Source: Mycolicibacterium wolinskyi
Lineage (GTDB): Bacteria; Actinomycetota; Actinomycetes; Mycobacteriales; Mycobacteriaceae
Direction of reading: 5' to 3'
Assembly: GCF_002101965.1 (NCBI RefSeq)
Contig: NZ_LQQA01000033.1
Location: forward strand, 620,001 to 684,000
Length of the DNA: 64,000 bases
Part shown: positions 1-7,501 of the stretch, in pieces
Position numbering within the stretch: the stretch's first letter is position 1
Layout of the letters: every line of letters begins with the position of its first letter
Position numbers and translations under genes: made by a program
Notes under the pieces: model-generated
What the model saw: the letters and a program-made list of their open reading frames with translations, nothing else
Told to the model about the DNA's origin: nothing
The model's database searches: none

Positions 1-373
1 GATCTTCGGAACCGCTCCGCAGGTCGACGGCCAGCCTCAGTTGAGCGGCGCGGCCGGGCCCATCGCGCTGATCGCGGCCAACCTCTTCGTGGTGGCCTTC
101 GGTATGTCCTGGGGGCCGGTCGTGTGGGTGCTGCTCGGCGAGATGTTCCCCAACCGCATCCGCGCCGCGGCGCTCGGCCTGGCCGCCGCCGGCCAGTGGG
201 TGGCGAACTGGCTCATCACCGTGTCCTTCCCGGAGCTTCGCAACGTGCTCGGCGTGGCGTACGGCTTCTACGCGCTGTGTGCGGTGCTGTCGTTCATCTT
301 CGTCTGGCGGTGGGTCGAGGAAACCAAGGGCAAGCATCTCGAGGACATGCACGCCGAGGCGCTGCGAACCTGA
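1..373 (+). CDS. MFS sugar-porter family transporter, C-terminal part (5' end outside window)
   Basis: The window opens inside this gene; reading is continuous from base 2 to the TGA at 371-373, giving about 123 C-terminal residues. The segment holds the last three hydrophobic helices of a 12-helix transporter. A WGPVVWVLLGEMFPNRIR stretch matches the sugar-porter signature after helix 10, and EETKGKHLED matches the PETKG signature after helix 12. Members are H+-coupled symporters or facilitators for monosaccharides in the inner membrane. The substrate cannot be assigned from this fragment. It is transcribed toward hisE with a 36-bp gap. Confidence 0.8.
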   Translation, partial: IFGTAPQVDGQPQLSGAAGPIALIAANLFVVAFGMSWGPVVWVLLGEMFPNRIRAAALGLAAAGQWVANWLITVSFPELRNVLGVAYGFYALCAVLSFIFVWRWVEETKGKHLEDMHAEALRT

Positions 374-409
374 CAGCGTCCCCACCCCGCACAATGACCG
401 GCGGCACGC

Positions 410-691
410 ATGAAACAATTCATGCCTGTGAAGACCTTCGACGCCCTGTTCGCCGAGCTCAGCGACAAAGCGCAGACCAGGCCCGCCGGCAGCGGCACGG
501 TCGCGGCGCTTGATGCCGGTGTACACGGGCTCGGCAAGAAGATCCTTGAGGAAGCCGGCGAAGTGTGGCTGGCCGCCGAGCACGAGAGTGACGAGGCACT
601 GGCCGAGGAGGTCAGCCAGTTGCTGTACTGGACCCAGGTGCTGATGATCTCGCGCGGTCTGACCCTCGACGACGTCTACCGGAAGCTGTGA
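410..691 (+). CDS. hisE: Phosphoribosyl-ATP pyrophosphatase HisE
   Basis: Hydrolyses phosphoribosyl-ATP to phosphoribosyl-AMP, the second step of histidine synthesis, in the cytoplasm. The 93-residue product has the all-alpha MazG-like fold signature, with the metal-binding acidic helix at K43-K44-I-L-E47-E48-A-G-E51 and a second acidic helix near E66-E67. The ATG at 410 gives the same N-terminal spacing (M-x-Q..VKTF) as the M. tuberculosis protein; an in-frame ATG lies 12 bases later. Its stop overlaps the first possible hisG start, as in other mycobacteria where hisE-hisG form an operon (Rv2122c-Rv2121c). Confidence 0.95.
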   Translation: MKQFMPVKTFDALFAELSDKAQTRPAGSGTVAALDAGVHGLGKKILEEAGEVWLAAEHESDEALAEEVSQLLYWTQVLMISRGLTLDDVYRKL

Positions 692-705
692 GCGTGGCTG
701 ACCAG

Positions 706-1560
706 ATGTTGCGCGTCGCGGTCCCCAACAAGGGCGCGCTCAGTGAATCGGCCGCCGAGATTCTCGCCGAGGCCGGCTACCGGCGCCGCCGTGATCCCAA
801 AGACCTGACGGTCGTCGATCCGGCCAACAACGTCGAGTTCTTCTTCCTGCGGCCCAAGGACATCGCGATCTACGTCGGCTCCGGTCAGCTCGACCTGGGC
901 ATCACCGGACGTGACCTCGCCGCCGACTCCGACGCGCCGGTGCGTGAGCGGCTCTCGCTCGGCTTCGGCGCCTCGACGTTCCGCTACGCAGCGCCTGCCG
1001 GGCGGGACTGGACCCCGCAGGATCTGGCCGGAAAGCGGATTGCGACGTCGTTTCCCAACCTGGTCCGAAAAGACCTGGCGGCACAGGGGATCGACGCCAC
1101 GGTGATCCGGCTCGACGGTGCGGTCGAGATCTCGATTCAGCTCGGCGTCGCCGACGTGATCGCTGACGTGGTGGGCTCCGGGCGCACGCTCGGCTTGCAC
1201 AATCTCGTGGCGTTCGGCGCACCGCTGTGCGAATCGGAGGCCGTGCTGATCGAACGTGACGGGGCCGACGGCGACGCGGCCGCGGCGGCGCGCGATCAGC
1301 TGACTGCACGGGTCCAGGGCGTGGTGTTCGGCCAGCAGTACCTGATGCTGGACTACGACTGTCCGCGTGCGGTTTTGGAGCAGGCCACCGCGGTCACGCC
1401 GGGCCTGGAGTCGCCGACAATCGCGCCGCTCGCCGATCCGGACTGGGTGGCGGTGCGGGCGCTCGTGCCGCGCCGTGACGTGAACTCCATCATGGACGAG
1501 ATCGCCGCGATCGGCGCGAAAGCGATACTGGCCTCCGACATCCGGTTCTGCCGCTTCTGA
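706..1560 (+). CDS. hisG: ATP phosphoribosyltransferase HisG (long form)
   Basis: Catalyses the first committed step of histidine synthesis, joining ATP and PRPP. The protein starts MLRVAVPNKGAL and ends ILASDIRFCRF, both typical of mycobacterial HisG. The PRPP-binding region DVVGSGRTLGLHNL lies near residue 155, and the C-terminal third is the ACT-like domain used for histidine feedback in the long form. The ATG at 706 gives the usual 284 residues. An in-frame GTG at 688 overlaps the hisE stop and would add six residues; I prefer 706 on family length. Confidence 0.94.
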   Translation: MLRVAVPNKGALSESAAEILAEAGYRRRRDPKDLTVVDPANNVEFFFLRPKDIAIYVGSGQLDLGITGRDLAADSDAPVRERLSLGFGASTFRYAAPAGRDWTPQDLAGKRIATSFPNLVRKDLAAQGIDATVIRLDGAVEISIQLGVADVIADVVGSGRTLGLHNLVAFGAPLCESEAVLIERDGADGDAAAAARDQLTARVQGVVFGQQYLMLDYDCPRAVLEQATAVTPGLESPTIAPLADPDWVAVRALVPRRDVNSIMDEIAAIGAKAILASDIRFCRF

Positions 1561-1624
1561 TAGTCCGGCGCTGCGGCGTCGTGCGTGCTAGCGTCCGGGT
1601 GACATTCCCGCCTCGGAGGTTGCC

Positions 1625-2107
1625 ATGACGCACTTTCTGGTTCTGTTGCTGGCTCTGCTGATCGGTGTGGTGGCAGGGCTACGCGCATTCTCCGCCCCGG
1701 CGGCGGTGGCATGGGCGGCGGCACTGAGCTGGATCAACCTCGACGGCACGTGGGTCGAGTGGTTGGCACATCCCGTGACGGTCACGATTCTGACGATTCT
1801 TGCTGTGGGAGAACTGGTTACCGACCAGCTGCCGAGCACGCCCAGTCGCAAGACCCCGATCCAGTTCGGGGCCCGCCTGATCACCGGTGGCTTCGCGGGT
1901 GCGGTCATCGGCACGGCGTGGGGTTACACCATCGGCGGTCTGGGCGCGGGAATCGTGGGCGCGGTACTGGGAACGCTCGGCGGGTATGAGGCGCGTAAAC
2001 GGTTGGTGGCGGCCAACGATGGCCGCGATCTGCCGATCGCCCTCGTCGAAGACGCCGTCGCGGTGCTCGGTGGATTCGCCGTCGCGGCGTTGACTGCGGT
2101 CGTCTAA
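1625..2107 (+). CDS. DUF4126 family membrane protein
   Basis: A 160-residue integral membrane protein with four to five hydrophobic segments, including an N-terminal helix (residues 4-34) and a glycine-rich pair near residues 85-115. Composition and order match the DUF4126 family; M. tuberculosis has its relative (Rv2120c) at the same place beside hisG. A good ribosome site (GGAGG) lies seven bases before the ATG. The function of the family is unknown. It is only 3 bp upstream of the next gene, so the two are probably co-transcribed. Confidence 0.8.
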   Translation: MTHFLVLLLALLIGVVAGLRAFSAPAAVAWAAALSWINLDGTWVEWLAHPVTVTILTILAVGELVTDQLPSTPSRKTPIQFGARLITGGFAGAVIGTAWGYTIGGLGAGIVGAVLGTLGGYEARKRLVAANDGRDLPIALVEDAVAVLGGFAVAALTAVV

Positions 2108-2110
2108 CCG

Positions 2111-3487
2111 ATGGCCCCGGCGCAGAAGTACGACGCCATCGTCATCGGCGCGGGCCAGGCCGGACCGCCGCTGGCCGGGCGCTTGACCGCTGACGGCCAG
2201 ACGGTGGCGGTCATCGAACGCAAACTCGTCGGCGGTACCTGCGTCAACTACGGTTGCATCCCCACCAAGACGCTCGTGGCAAGTGCCCACGCCGCCCACC
2301 TCGCCCGTCGCGGCGCCGAATACGGTGTCGGCACCGGCGACATCGCGGTGGACATGGCGAAAGTCAAGGCGCGCAAAGACAAAATCATGCTCGACGATCG
2401 CCACGGGGTCGAATCGTGGCTCGAAGGTATGGACGGCGCCACGCTGATTCGCGGTCATGCCAGGTTCGTCGACCCGCACACGGTCGACGTCGACGGGCAG
2501 CTTCTCACCGCGGACAAGATTTTCCTCAATGTCGGCGGCCGCGCGGTCGCGCCCGACTTCCCAGGTCTCGACGGTATCGACTACCTGACGAATGTCGGTA
2601 TCCTGGAACTTGATTCACTGCCCGAGCATCTCGTCATCATCGGCGGAAGCTACATCGCCCTGGAGTTCGCGCAGATGTACCGGCGTTTCGGCGCTCAGGT
2701 CACCGTGATCGAGAAAGGGCCGCGCCTGACCTCGCGCGAGGACGAGGACGTTTCGGCCACGATCAAAGAGATCCTGGAGGCCGAGGGCATCGCGGTGGTG
2801 CTCGACGCGACCGGCATCCGGTTCACCAAGCGCGACAACGGCTTTGAGGTCGTGCCGGCAGACGGGGCGGAACCCATCGCCGGCACTCATCTGCTGATGG
2901 CGGTCGGCCGGGTGCCCAATACCGACGATCTCGGGCTCGAGAACGCCGGTGTGGAGACCGACAAGCGGGGCTACGTCGTCGTCGACGATCAGTTGCGCAC
3001 GAACGTCGAGCACATCTGGGCCATGGGGGACTGCAACGGCAAGGGTGCGTTCACCCACACGTCCTACAACGACTTCGAGATCGTGGCGGCCAATCTGCTC
3101 GACGATGATCCACGCCGCGTCAGCGACCGCGTCACGACCTATGCCCTGTATATCGACCCACCGTTGGGCCGGGCCGGGATGACCGTCGACCAGGTCCGCG
3201 CGTCGGGCCGAAAAGCCTTGGTGGGCAAGCGTCCCATGACACGAGTCGGCCGTGCGGTCGAGAAGGGCGAGACGCAGGGCTTCATGAAAGTCGTGGTGGA
3301 TGCCGAGACCGAGGAGATACTCGGTGCGGCCATCCTCGGCGTCGGTGGCGACGAGGTGATTCACTCGATTCTCGACATCATGACCGCGAAAAAGCCCTAC
3401 ACCGCGATTTCACGCACCATGCACATCCACCCGACGGTCAGCGAACTGGTGCCGACGATGCTGCAGGACCTGAAGCCGCTGAACTGA
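2111..3487 (+). CDS. FAD-dependent pyridine nucleotide-disulphide oxidoreductase, mercuric-reductase-like
   Basis: A 458-residue cytoplasmic flavoprotein of the lipoamide dehydrogenase/glutathione reductase/MerA class. It has an N-terminal FAD Rossmann motif (VIGAGQAG, residues 11-18), the redox disulphide C44-V-N-Y-G-C49, a central NAD(P) motif (IIGGSYIALEFAQ, near 175), an FAD-contacting AMGDCNG segment, and the dimer-interface base HPTVSE (H440, E445). All catalytic elements are intact. It lacks the N-terminal metal-binding domain and C-terminal cysteine pair of true MerA, so mercury reduction is unlikely; the electron acceptor is unknown. Its 3' end overlaps the convergent flavodoxin gene by 50 bp. 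Confidence 0.85.
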   Translation: MAPAQKYDAIVIGAGQAGPPLAGRLTADGQTVAVIERKLVGGTCVNYGCIPTKTLVASAHAAHLARRGAEYGVGTGDIAVDMAKVKARKDKIMLDDRHGVESWLEGMDGATLIRGHARFVDPHTVDVDGQLLTADKIFLNVGGRAVAPDFPGLDGIDYLTNVGILELDSLPEHLVIIGGSYIALEFAQMYRRFGAQVTVIEKGPRLTSREDEDVSATIKEILEAEGIAVVLDATGIRFTKRDNGFEVVPADGAEPIAGTHLLMAVGRVPNTDDLGLENAGVETDKRGYVVVDDQLRTNVEHIWAMGDCNGKGAFTHTSYNDFEIVAANLLDDDPRRVSDRVTTYALYIDPPLGRAGMTVDQVRASGRKALVGKRPMTRVGRAVEKGETQGFMKVVVDAETEEILGAAILGVGGDEVIHSILDIMTAKKPYTAISRTMHIHPTVSELVPTMLQDLKPLN

Positions 3488-4085
3488 CGGTGCGGCCGAT
3501 GTTGAGTTGCCGCGTCACCTCGGCGATCCGCCGGCCGAGGTGACGGCAGGTCTGCACATCGGAGGGATGAACCTGGTCGGGGTTGGCGTCGACATCGGTC
3601 GACGCGGCCGCGCCGAGCCAGAAGCCCAGCCGGTTGAGATCGTTCTCACTGCCGGCAGAGCTGTTCCAGCCCGCACCCAAACCGAGGTTCACCCAATGCA
3701 TGTGGTGCTGCGCGGCGAATATCGCCAACGAGCTCAGCGTGTTGAGCTTGTCACCGGCCTTGGCGCCGGAGTTGGTGAATCCAGCCGCGATCTTGTCGCG
3801 CCAAGTGCCGTTGAGGCAACGCCGCCCGGTCTGCTCGGCGAACGCCTGGAATCCGGCGGATACGTTGCCCATGTACGTCGCGCTGCCGAAGATCATCGCG
3901 TCCACGTTGTCCAGGACATCCCAGTCGGCCTCGGTCATGGTGTCGACGGCGATGACATTGACGGCCGCGCCGCCTTCGTGGGCGCCTGCGGCTACCGCTT
4001 GTGCGAGGGTCGCGGTGTGGCCGAAGCCGGAGTGGTACGCGACTGCGACGGTGGGTGCTGCGACGTCAATTCCGTTGTGGTACAT
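3438..4085 (-). CDS. Flavodoxin/NADPH-dependent FMN reductase family protein
   Basis: A 215-residue WrbA-like flavodoxin-fold protein. The FMN phosphate loop is AYHSGFGHTATLAQA near residues 15-29, followed by a GSATYMGNVSAGFQAF segment and a FTNSG loop typical of NAD(P)H:quinone reductases. The ATG at 4085 has a strong AGGAGAG ribosome site. It is the third gene of an ArsR-SRPBCC-flavodoxin operon with a 2-bp gap to the SRPBCC gene, so its expression is probably controlled by the ArsR regulator. The last 17 residues are encoded in the overlap with the convergent flavoprotein gene. Confidence 0.8.
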   Translation of the reverse strand: MYHNGIDVAAPTVAVAYHSGFGHTATLAQAVAAGAHEGGAAVNVIAVDTMTEADWDVLDNVDAMIFGSATYMGNVSAGFQAFAEQTGRRCLNGTWRDKIAAGFTNSGAKAGDKLNTLSSLAIFAAQHHMHWVNLGLGAGWNSSAGSENDLNRLGFWLGAAASTDVDANPDQVHPSDVQTCRHLGRRIAEVTRQLNIGRTVSSAASGPAASSAPVR

Positions 4086-4087
4086 GG

Positions 4088-4594
4088 CTAATTCTCTCCT
4101 AGTGATTGTGCGACTTCTTGATAACGCTGGCCCCACTCCGGCAGCGGTTCGCCGGCGAGGTGGGCTTCCATCCGGTCGAGGAAGGCGTGCGTTCCGGGGA
4201 AGAATCCCTGTCCGTCCCGGACCGTCAGGCCACGATGGCTGAACCTCAACAGGGTTCCGTCGCCATCCGGTGTGAGCTCGTAACGCACCACACCGCAACC
4301 GGTGTCGGTGAGTATCGGCTGGCTCCACTCGTGCTCGAACACGTTCGGCGGATCCCAGACCCGGATCCGCCCGGTCATCTTCTTGACCTCGGGTGGTACC
4401 GGCGGGCCGTCGGCGACGGTCTCGATCGTGCCGCCTTCGCGGGCATCGATTGTCGTCTCGCCCATCCACTGTTTGCGCTCTGCCGGATCGGTGATCGCCG
4501 ACCACACCGCGTCCACCGGAAAGGGGAGCCGGCGTTCGAATGTGAGCACCGCCAGATCTCCCTCGATCGTGAGTTTTCCTTCGCGGCCGATCAT
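4088..4594 (-). CDS. SRPBCC (AHSA1-like) domain protein
   Basis: A 168-residue START/Bet v1-fold protein of the AHSA1 type. Recognised from the opening LTFERRLPFPVDAVWSAITDPAERKQWM, the usual first helix of the ligand-binding cavity, and a late GTHAFLDRMEAHLAG helix. Small ArsR-AHSA1 pairs are widespread in actinobacteria; ligand and role are mostly unknown. The ATG overlaps the stop of the upstream ArsR gene (ATGA), so the two are translationally coupled. Confidence 0.82.
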   Translation of the reverse strand: MIGREGKLTIEGDLAVLTFERRLPFPVDAVWSAITDPAERKQWMGETTIDAREGGTIETVADGPPVPPEVKKMTGRIRVWDPPNVFEHEWSQPILTDTGCGVVRYELTPDGDGTLLRFSHRGLTVRDGQGFFPGTHAFLDRMEAHLAGEPLPEWGQRYQEVAQSLGEN

Positions 4595-4908
4595 TTCGTC
4601 TCCTTGTGTGTCTTTGTGAGGTGGCGTTCGAGGGCGTCGAGATGGTTGGTCCAGTAGCGGCGATAGCGTTCGATCCATTCGTCGATCTGCACCAGGCCGT
4701 CGGCACGCAGCGCGTAGATGCGCCGCTGGGCATCGGGTCGCATCTCGACCAGGCCGACTTCCCGCAGCACCTTGAGATGGCGCGACACGGTCGGCTGTGT
4801 CAGTTCGGGGAGCGTCGCCACCAACTCACCGGCGGTGCGCTCACCGTCGATGAGCGCATCCAACAACGCCCGCCGGTTCGGCTCGGCTACGGCCTCGAAG
4901 ACGTCCAT
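4591..4908 (-). CDS. ArsR-family winged-helix repressor
   Basis: A 105-residue regulator whose winged helix-turn-helix (LTQPTVSRHLKVLREVGLVEM, residues 36-56) is a textbook ArsR recognition helix. No cysteine or histidine metal-binding motif is present, so this is the non-metal ArsR type usually paired with AHSA1 proteins. It is the first gene of a three-gene operon. A palindrome just upstream (4925-4944) is a likely autoregulatory operator. Confidence 0.88.
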   Translation of the reverse strand: MDVFEAVAEPNRRALLDALIDGERTAGELVATLPELTQPTVSRHLKVLREVGLVEMRPDAQRRIYALRADGLVQIDEWIERYRRYWTNHLDALERHLTKTHKETK

Positions 4909-4924
4909 GTATTGAGTATCGCAA

Positions 4925-4944
4925 CTTGTCTATATAGATGCAAG
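4925..4944. promoter_or_regulatory. Palindrome upstream of the ArsR operon, probable operator
   Basis: CTTG at the left end and CAAG at the right end flank a perfect 10-bp palindrome (TCTATATAGA, 4929-4938). It lies 17 bp before the ArsR start codon in an AT-rich patch, where an autoregulator would block transcription. Binding by the adjacent ArsR protein is inferred. Confidence 0.5.
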
Positions 4945-5110
4945 AGAATATTTATGGCCCCGGGCGGCGCGAGGTACGAGGTCGATCTCGGCGCCCACCC
5001 GCCAAGTTCGCCGTCGTGCTGTGTCGTCACCTCACCCTGCGGACCGCCCGTTCGAGCGGCGATCGAGAAGCGGAGGGAAGATTGATTCGTGAACAATAGG
5101 CCGGGGCAGA

Positions 5111-5619
5111 TTGTCCGAGTCGACTGATCGGGACGTGACGGTTCGGCCGATCGGCGCCGACGAGTGGGATTTGTGGTGCCAGCTTCGCATCGCGGCGCTG
5201 ACGGACGCACCTGACGCGTTCACGGCGCGACTTTCCGAGTGGTCGAGCATCGGCCTGCCGCGATGGCGTGAGCGCTTCGAGACGAGAACCGCTTACAACC
5301 TGGTGGCAGAGAGGGCTAACCAGCCGATCGGCTTGGTGAGCGGACTCATCGTGTCAGCAGATGAGTGTCAGTTGAGATCGCTGTGGGTCAACCCCATTGC
5401 GCGCGGGTCCGGGGCGGCCGGCCTGCTGGTGGAATCAATCGTCGAGTGGGCCCGTCAGCAGGTGCGATCGCATTGAGTCTGCGTGTCATCGCGAACAACA
5501 CGCGCGCCATTGGTTTCTACCGACGGCACGGATTCGTCGAAGCAGCTGATGGCGACCACGACCTCGTTGACCGATCGCCGCGCGAAATGGCAATGGCGCG
5601 CCCCATTCGCGCAGCGTGA
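5111..5619 (+). pseudogene. GNAT acetyltransferase gene interrupted by a frameshift
   Basis: Two overlapping frames together make one normal GNAT-fold N-acetyltransferase of about 169 residues. The first frame (TTG at 5111, or GTG at 5135) runs to a TGA at 5474-5476 and carries the N-terminal half, including LRSLWVNPIARGSGAAGLL, the acetyl-CoA loop. The second frame supplies ALSLRVIANNTRAIGFYRRHGF, the conserved C-terminal CoA-binding part. One extra base near 5461 would restore the gene. It may be a real pseudogene or a base-calling error. Confidence 0.7.
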
Positions 5620-5629
5620 TGACGGACGT

Positions 5630-6274
5630 TTACTTCTGCATCCTTGGATCCTCCGTCGGGTCGGCATACAGCGGCGGGCAGCCGTGATTGTTCGCGTCCG
5701 GACGCAGTTCGAAATGCCACTGTTCGTTGGTGTAGATCTGGCACAACCCGTGTTCGGCGCCGTGCGTGGACAACCACGACGCGGCCTCGGCGGGCCCGAT
5801 GTCTACCGCGTCGCCCGACACGTGAGCAGACGTGGTCGGGGTGGCCACCCATCGAGCGGCTTCGTCGGCCGAGCCGTACTGCGCGATCGCCTCACGCAGA
5901 AGCTGTTCCTGGTATGCGGCCGAACGCCAACCGCTGTTGACAACGAATACGACACCTTCGTCTGCTGCCTGCGTTGCCGCCATGCGCAGAGCGCCGAGCA
6001 GGTCGGGGTCGAGATTGACGACGGCCGGCGAAGTTTCGTCGAAGACCGTCACTCCGTCGTCAATGACACCGTCGGCGACGCCGACTCGGGAGCGTGAAGG
6101 CGCCGCACCGGGCGGGCCAAGCAGGTCGTGGTGTTTGACGAGGATAGCTGCCCCTGCCGCGGAGGACGGGGACACCACAGACTCGTGCACGAGGACGCCG
6201 AGAAGTGCGGTGCAGAGCAGGACAGATACTGCAAGAAGGACCAATTGCACTGAGCGGTAGCTGTTCACAGTCAT
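5630..6274 (-). CDS. D-alanyl-D-alanine carboxypeptidase, VanY/M15B family
   Basis: A 214-residue membrane-anchored peptidase acting on peptidoglycan stem peptides outside the cytoplasmic membrane. One N-terminal hydrophobic segment (about residues 9-30) acts as anchor or uncleaved signal. The catalytic zinc site of the M15B family is complete: S-A-H-V-S-G-D-A-V-D (His and Asp ligands) and a later E-Q-W-H-F-E (catalytic Glu and third His). The ATG at 6274 is preferred; an in-frame TTG at 6286 would add four residues. It stands alone between the GNAT pseudogene and a gene-free stretch. Confidence 0.85.
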   Translation of the reverse strand: MTVNSYRSVQLVLLAVSVLLCTALLGVLVHESVVSPSSAAGAAILVKHHDLLGPPGAAPSRSRVGVADGVIDDGVTVFDETSPAVVNLDPDLLGALRMAATQAADEGVVFVVNSGWRSAAYQEQLLREAIAQYGSADEAARWVATPTTSAHVSGDAVDIGPAEAASWLSTHGAEHGLCQIYTNEQWHFELRPDANNHGCPPLYADPTEDPRMQK

Positions 6275-6594
6275 GCCGTCAGTCAATGCGGTGCGCTGTT
6301 GTCAGCACGTATGTGGTTTTGGATACGCCTGCGATATGTCCACATAGCGCGCGAATGCGACGGCCACGCCGGTCGCTTTGACGGCAACCAGCGTGGCGCT
6401 GCGTTCAACGTCAGTGTCGTCAGCCGGGCCGGCCCGTCCCAGCGGCGGCAGCGCGGCCTGGAAGAAGGCGTGACACGCAGATATGGGGCGAAGTGTCACC
6501 GAAACTGGGAACCTACAGCCGTCGATCTGGCTTCCGGTTACGGCATTCACAGTTGCCTTGGCGGCACGCCGGCGCATCACCGTCCATTGTGGGT
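6275..6594. other. Gene-poor stretch between VanY-like and LLM genes
   Basis: About 320 bp without a gene I can support. The minus strand has an open frame of 92 codons (6302-6580, ending in YPKPHTC) with no recognisable domain and no good ribosome site. It presumably carries the VanY-like promoter on the left. No strong hairpin or operator was seen. Confidence 0.4.
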
Positions 6595-7440
6595 TCAGTG
6601 GAGGCCAAGCGGTCCGGCCAGTGCGGCGAGCGTGGGAATCAGCGTGTCGAACCCGGTCAGGGCCTGCACGGGCACGTGATTCGCGCCGACGGCCAGATGC
6701 TCTTTGAGCCTGGCCGCGACGGCATCGGCGCTGCCGTACGCGACGAGGGCGTCGATCAGCGCATCGCTGCCGGGTGTCGCGACGTCGGTGTCGGTGAACC
6801 CCAACCGCTTCAAGTTGTTCACGTAGTTGGTCCCGTTCAGGTAGATGTCGAGGGACTTCCGCCCGACGGCCCGTGCCTGTGTAGCGTCGGCGATCAGCGC
6901 CACCTTCTGCACAGGGGCGATGAACGCATCAGCGCCGACCAATTGACGCGCCTTCGCAGTGTGCTCCGGGGTGGTCAGGTAGGGGTGGGCTCCGGCGCTG
7001 CGGCGTGCGGACAGTTTGAGCACCTGTGGGCCGAGAGCGGCGACGACGCGCCGGTCCTTGGGCACTCCGTACTCGTCGAGCTTGTCCAGATATTCGGTGA
7101 GCGCGTCATAGGGCTTCTTGTACTCGGCGATCAGCTCGGGGTGCCCGACTCCGATGCCGAGCAGGAACCGACCCGGATGGGTCGCCTCGATGCGGTGAAA
7201 GGACTCGGCAACCAACCCGGCTTCGGCCGACCAGATGTTGACGATACCCGTTGCGACCTGCAGCTTCTCGGTCTGTTCCAGGAGCGGCTCAACCCAGTCG
7301 AGGTCAGCCGGCGGCGAGCCGCCTCCCCAGATGGCGCCATAGCCGAGCGCCTCGATGTCCCTGAGTTGCGCGCCGGTCAGTTGTTTCCACTGCTCGAAAA
7401 GGCCGAAAACGCCGAAGGAGCCGAAGTTCGGATGCGTCAT
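6595..7440 (-). CDS. LLM-class F420-dependent oxidoreductase
   Basis: A 281-residue luciferase-like monooxygenase-fold protein (TIM barrel), of the mycobacterial group that uses coenzyme F420 (TIGR03620-like). Recognised from IEALGYGAIWGGGSP near the N-terminus, the substrate/cofactor segment VATGIVNIWSAEAGLVAESFHRIEATHPGRFLLGIGVGHPEL, and the C-terminal GADHV-type ending (VGANHVPVQAL). The start MTHPNFG at 7440 has a GGTGGAG ribosome site. The substrate is unknown. F420 rather than FMN use is inferred from family membership. Confidence 0.83.
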   Translation of the reverse strand: MTHPNFGSFGVFGLFEQWKQLTGAQLRDIEALGYGAIWGGGSPPADLDWVEPLLEQTEKLQVATGIVNIWSAEAGLVAESFHRIEATHPGRFLLGIGVGHPELIAEYKKPYDALTEYLDKLDEYGVPKDRRVVAALGPQVLKLSARRSAGAHPYLTTPEHTAKARQLVGADAFIAPVQKVALIADATQARAVGRKSLDIYLNGTNYVNNLKRLGFTDTDVATPGSDALIDALVAYGSADAVAARLKEHLAVGANHVPVQALTGFDTLIPTLAALAGPLGLH

Positions 7441-7501
7441 TTCTCCACCAACCTGCCGCGTACTCAAGGGTATTCCGGTTCTCTGCTGCTCTAGCGGCGC
7501 G

